Part shown: one piece after another, positions 20,003 through 21,368 of the stretch
How the letters are laid out: each line of letters starts with the position of its first letter
Position numbering within the stretch: position 1 is the stretch's first letter
Virus record (IMG/VR): IMGVR_UViG_3300037245_001182
Span: 1-21,368 of that record
Strand: one strand, 5' to 3'
Origin: a virus
Length of the DNA stretch: 21,368 nt
The notes under the pieces: generated by a model
What the model was told of the DNA's origin: nothing
Seen by the model: the letters and a program-made list of their open reading frames with translations, nothing else
Database searches by the model: none
Program-made: the position numbers and the translations under genes

Positions 20003-20812
20003 CTAAGCCTTGCCCCGCACAAACTCTTCGCCCCATAGGGCGCTGCTGGTGACACTGCTAGCGGCGGCGGGGTGGGTAGGTATGCTGAACCGGCTGATGT
20101 GGTCACCCCAGCCCTCTACGTGCTTTGCAGCGGTCTGCTCGAACCGGTCGATGGAGTCCTGTTCCATCCCAGTGTATGTGATGTACAGGGGGATCCCCCA
20201 CCCGACCAACATATTGAGGTTGCTCAGCATTAGTGCCGGGTCGAAGGTCCGTTCGCGTGTCACCCTGTAGAACTCGTCCGGAGACCAGCCTTTAATGTCC
20301 ACGGTGTACATGCAGTTCCGGCGAAGGTGCTGGAGCTGCCGGAGGACACCGTCCTGGTACCGGGGGCCAGCCAGGCAGAGATTAGTGTAGAAGGCGGTGG
20401 GTCCTCGTGTGTTGTCTGCCAAGCTCTTTAACAGGTCCGGCCACATCTCCATGTAGAGCCCAGGGGTGCCACCAGTGGGGTGAAACGCGTCGAGTGTCTC
20501 CATGTGGTCCTGGTGTGCAAAGTGGTAGTCCTGGAGGTTGGTGAACTCAGTCACAAGCGAAGCTGTGCTGTAGCACTCGGGTTTCCCGTCGTGCTCGCCG
20601 CTATACAGGTGTGCCAGGAACTGAAGCGAAGATGGTTTCCAGCCCCATCGGTCAAGCACGAACTCCCCCACGCGGGCGGCAGCTGGGGATCGGCACACAT
20701 CCCACGTTCGGAACATAGGGCGGCCGCGGGACACAATGATGTCGTCCTCCTGTATGTTCAGTACTTGGGCAGTGAGCGGTACGACCGGCCACTGCAAAGT
20801 CGTTGTTTTCAT
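20003..20812 (-). CDS. Radical-SAM-like protein without the CxxxCxxC motif (269 aa), function unknown
   Basis: The middle and C-terminal parts resemble a radical SAM barrel. FHPTGGTPGLYMEMWPDLLK (about 110-129) lies where GGEP is expected. AFYTNLCLAG (140-149) lies where the TNG strand is expected. VDIKGWSPDEFYRVTRERTF (171-190) and NLNMLVGWGIPLYITYTG follow the usual 'DIK...l...Gi...' pattern. However, no CxxxCxxC iron-sulfur motif is present; instead HFAHQDH (97-103) gives an HxxHxxH arrangement in the N-terminal part. If the fold is right, the protein is either inactive for SAM cleavage or uses another metal site. The ATG at 20812 overlaps the preceding stop (ATGA) and has GAGGG seven bases upstream; the longer frame to 20848 lacks this. 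It is co-transcribed with thyX, hinting at nucleotide metabolism. The fold call is tentative. Confidence 0.45.
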   Translation of the reverse strand: MKTTTLQWPVVPLTAQVLNIQEDDIIVSRGRPMFRTWDVCRSPAAARVGEFVLDRWGWKPSSLQFLAHLYSGEHDGKPECYSTASLVTEFTNLQDYHFAHQDHMETLDAFHPTGGTPGLYMEMWPDLLKSLADNTRGPTAFYTNLCLAGPRYQDGVLRQLQHLRRNCMYTVDIKGWSPDEFYRVTRERTFDPALMLSNLNMLVGWGIPLYITYTGMEQDSIDRFEQTAAKHVEGWGDHISRFSIPTHPAAASSVTSSALWGEEFVRGKA

Positions 20813-21051
20813 ATCAGTACCCTCAAGAGCTCCGGCAAGGCAGCCCACTCTCTTTCCATTTCCATCCGTTCCTCGTAGGCCTGCCGAAGTTGCCGGCGTG
20901 GCCTACCTTCCTTATCGGCACTTGCCTTGGATGGACCTGGCAGGCCATGGTTGGCAAAGTCCGGGGAGGCCACGAGGTAGCTGTTCTGAAAGAGCTTGAT
21001 AGCTACCCGTGGTGGAATGAACTGAATGGTGGTGCTGCTGTGGTCTGACAC
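20809..21051 (-). CDS. Small protein of unknown function (80 aa)
   Basis: I recognise no family. The protein starts MSDHSSTTIQFIPPRVAIKL, with a middle segment NSYLVASPDFANHGLPGPSK and a basic then acidic helical end (RPRRQLRQAYEERMEMEREW). The start is GTG at 21051: AGGAGG lies seven bases upstream, overlapping the region just after the thyX stop, and no ATG is available nearby. It sits between thyX and the radical-SAM-like gene in an operon with a 12-base gap upstream and a four-base overlap downstream. A GTGCCGATAA copy lies within this gene. Confidence 0.7.
   Translation of the reverse strand: MSDHSSTTIQFIPPRVAIKLFQNSYLVASPDFANHGLPGPSKASADKEGRPRRQLRQAYEERMEMEREWAALPELLRVLI
20912..20921 (-). 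promoter_or_regulatory. GTGCCGATAA copy inside the 80-aa gene
   Basis: This is a third exact copy of the ten-base core found before the protease and major tail genes, about 100 bases upstream of the radical-SAM-like gene and on the same strand. It lacks the following TAA of the other copies (it reads GGAAGG), so it may be chance or a variant site. Confidence 0.25.
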
Positions 21052-21063
21052 TGTCAGGCCTCC

Positions 21064-21368
21064 TTATTCTTGGTGTACAATCCTGGCCGGTACTTCGTCG
21101 TACATGAAGTTCTCAACCAGTTCTGCCTCCTTAAACGGTAACACAGGCGCAGCGATATTGTCAAAGAACATTGGCAACCGTTCCTGGAAGTAGCGGAGCA
21201 GTGGGACAGCGAGCTGCCGCATTTGCGGGTGGGCGTCCGCGGCAGTACGCTTGACCAGGAAGTTGTGCCAGGACCCGAGGTTGAGTGTGGCGACGTATTC
21301 GGTCTTCAAACCGGTCGGCAGGAAGTACCTTGCCATCTGGGGTGACCAATTCATGTCCGTCCGCCAGA
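21064..21368 (-). CDS. thyX: Flavin-dependent thymidylate synthase ThyX, C-terminal part (cut by right edge)
   Basis: The frame is open to the window edge, so the N-terminal part, including the RHRxxSxNE-type motif, is missing. The visible part has the ThyX C-terminal pattern: QMARYFLPTGLKTEYVATLN (as in 'AR..LP....T'), then LGSWHNFLVKRTAADAHPQM (as in 'Rsl.hFl.lR....AQ.EIR') and RQLAVPLLRYFQ. The enzyme makes dTMP from dUMP using methylene-tetrahydrofolate and FAD/NADPH; phages carry it to supply thymidine for replication. The ATG at 21354 is an internal methionine, not the start, because codons upstream (Trp-Arg-Thr-Asp) remain open and fit the family. AGGAGG of the next gene begins at its stop codon. 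Confidence 0.85.
   Translation of the reverse strand, partial: WRTDMNWSPQMARYFLPTGLKTEYVATLNLGSWHNFLVKRTAADAHPQMRQLAVPLLRYFQERLPMFFDNIAAPVLPFKEAELVENFMYDEVPARIVHQE

Noticed and set aside
20003-20812. QueE-type 7-deazaguanine synthase (DNA modification pathway)
   Set aside because: The required cysteine motif is absent and no other deazaguanine pathway gene is in the window.
1-21368. CRISPR arrays, tRNA genes, insertion sequences or an integration site
   Set aside because: I saw no regularly spaced repeats, cloverleaf-like sequence, transposase frame or integrase; only the two-copy promoter repeat is present.

Overview
The window is a late-gene segment of a tailed double-stranded DNA phage (or a prophage of one) with HK97-type head genes and a long, probably flexible, siphovirus-like tail. 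The evidence is the strict gene order on the minus strand, read from right to left: large terminase, sigma-like factor, portal, MuF-like minor head protein, prohead protease, major capsid, decoration-like protein, head-tail connector, head closure, HK97 gp10-like, tail terminator, two zinc-finger genes (one a tandem glycosyltransferase), major tail protein, frameshifted tail chaperones, a 1471-residue tape measure and tail-tip-side genes. Shine-Dalgarno sites are strong (AAGGAG/AGGAGG) and consensus TTGACA/TATAAT elements occur, so the host is a bacterium with ordinary sigma-70 signals; I cannot name it. No integrase, repressor or tRNA is visible, so lifestyle is undetermined.

Layout. 1-5720: tail genes (start of a virion protein cut by the window edge, a 136-residue virion protein, tape measure, and chaperones G and GT joined by a -1 frameshift at CCCTTTA). 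5844-8600: major tail protein, glycosyltransferase, zinc-finger protein, tail terminator. 8597-10109: head-tail joining proteins. 10201-12948: decoration-like protein, major capsid protein, prohead protease. 13043-13303: a lone plus-strand gene with its own promoter, facing the 3' end of the MuF gene. 13300-18607: MuF-like protein with a C-terminal HEMGH metallopeptidase-like domain, a 27-residue membrane peptide, portal, sigma-like factor and large terminase. 18608-18780: a divergent control region. 18781-19871: two plus-strand genes of unknown function, each behind a near-identical promoter block that appears to give leaderless mRNAs. 19872-20002: terminators. 20003-21368: a minus-strand cluster with a radical-SAM-like protein lacking the cluster cysteines, a small unknown protein, and the C-terminal part of the flavin-dependent thymidylate synthase ThyX, cut by the right edge.

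Two systems deserve most attention. (1) A putative phage late-transcription circuit: a sigma-70-family protein with regions 2 and 4 lies between terminase and portal. Four copies of CGATAANTAA lie on the minus strand just upstream of the protease, major capsid, major tail and a further virion gene. Two carry GCCGATAA, the core of the FliA/sigma-28 -10 element. The capsid and major tail transcription units also end in hairpins, which would set the two most abundant proteins apart from the rest of the operon. (2) A MuF protein that looks like a phage-borne polymorphic toxin. Its C-terminal zincin-like domain abuts, tail to tail, an 86-residue gene with an independent TTGACA-17-TACTTT promoter, which is a candidate immunity gene. 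Both are inferences from sequence pattern and context.
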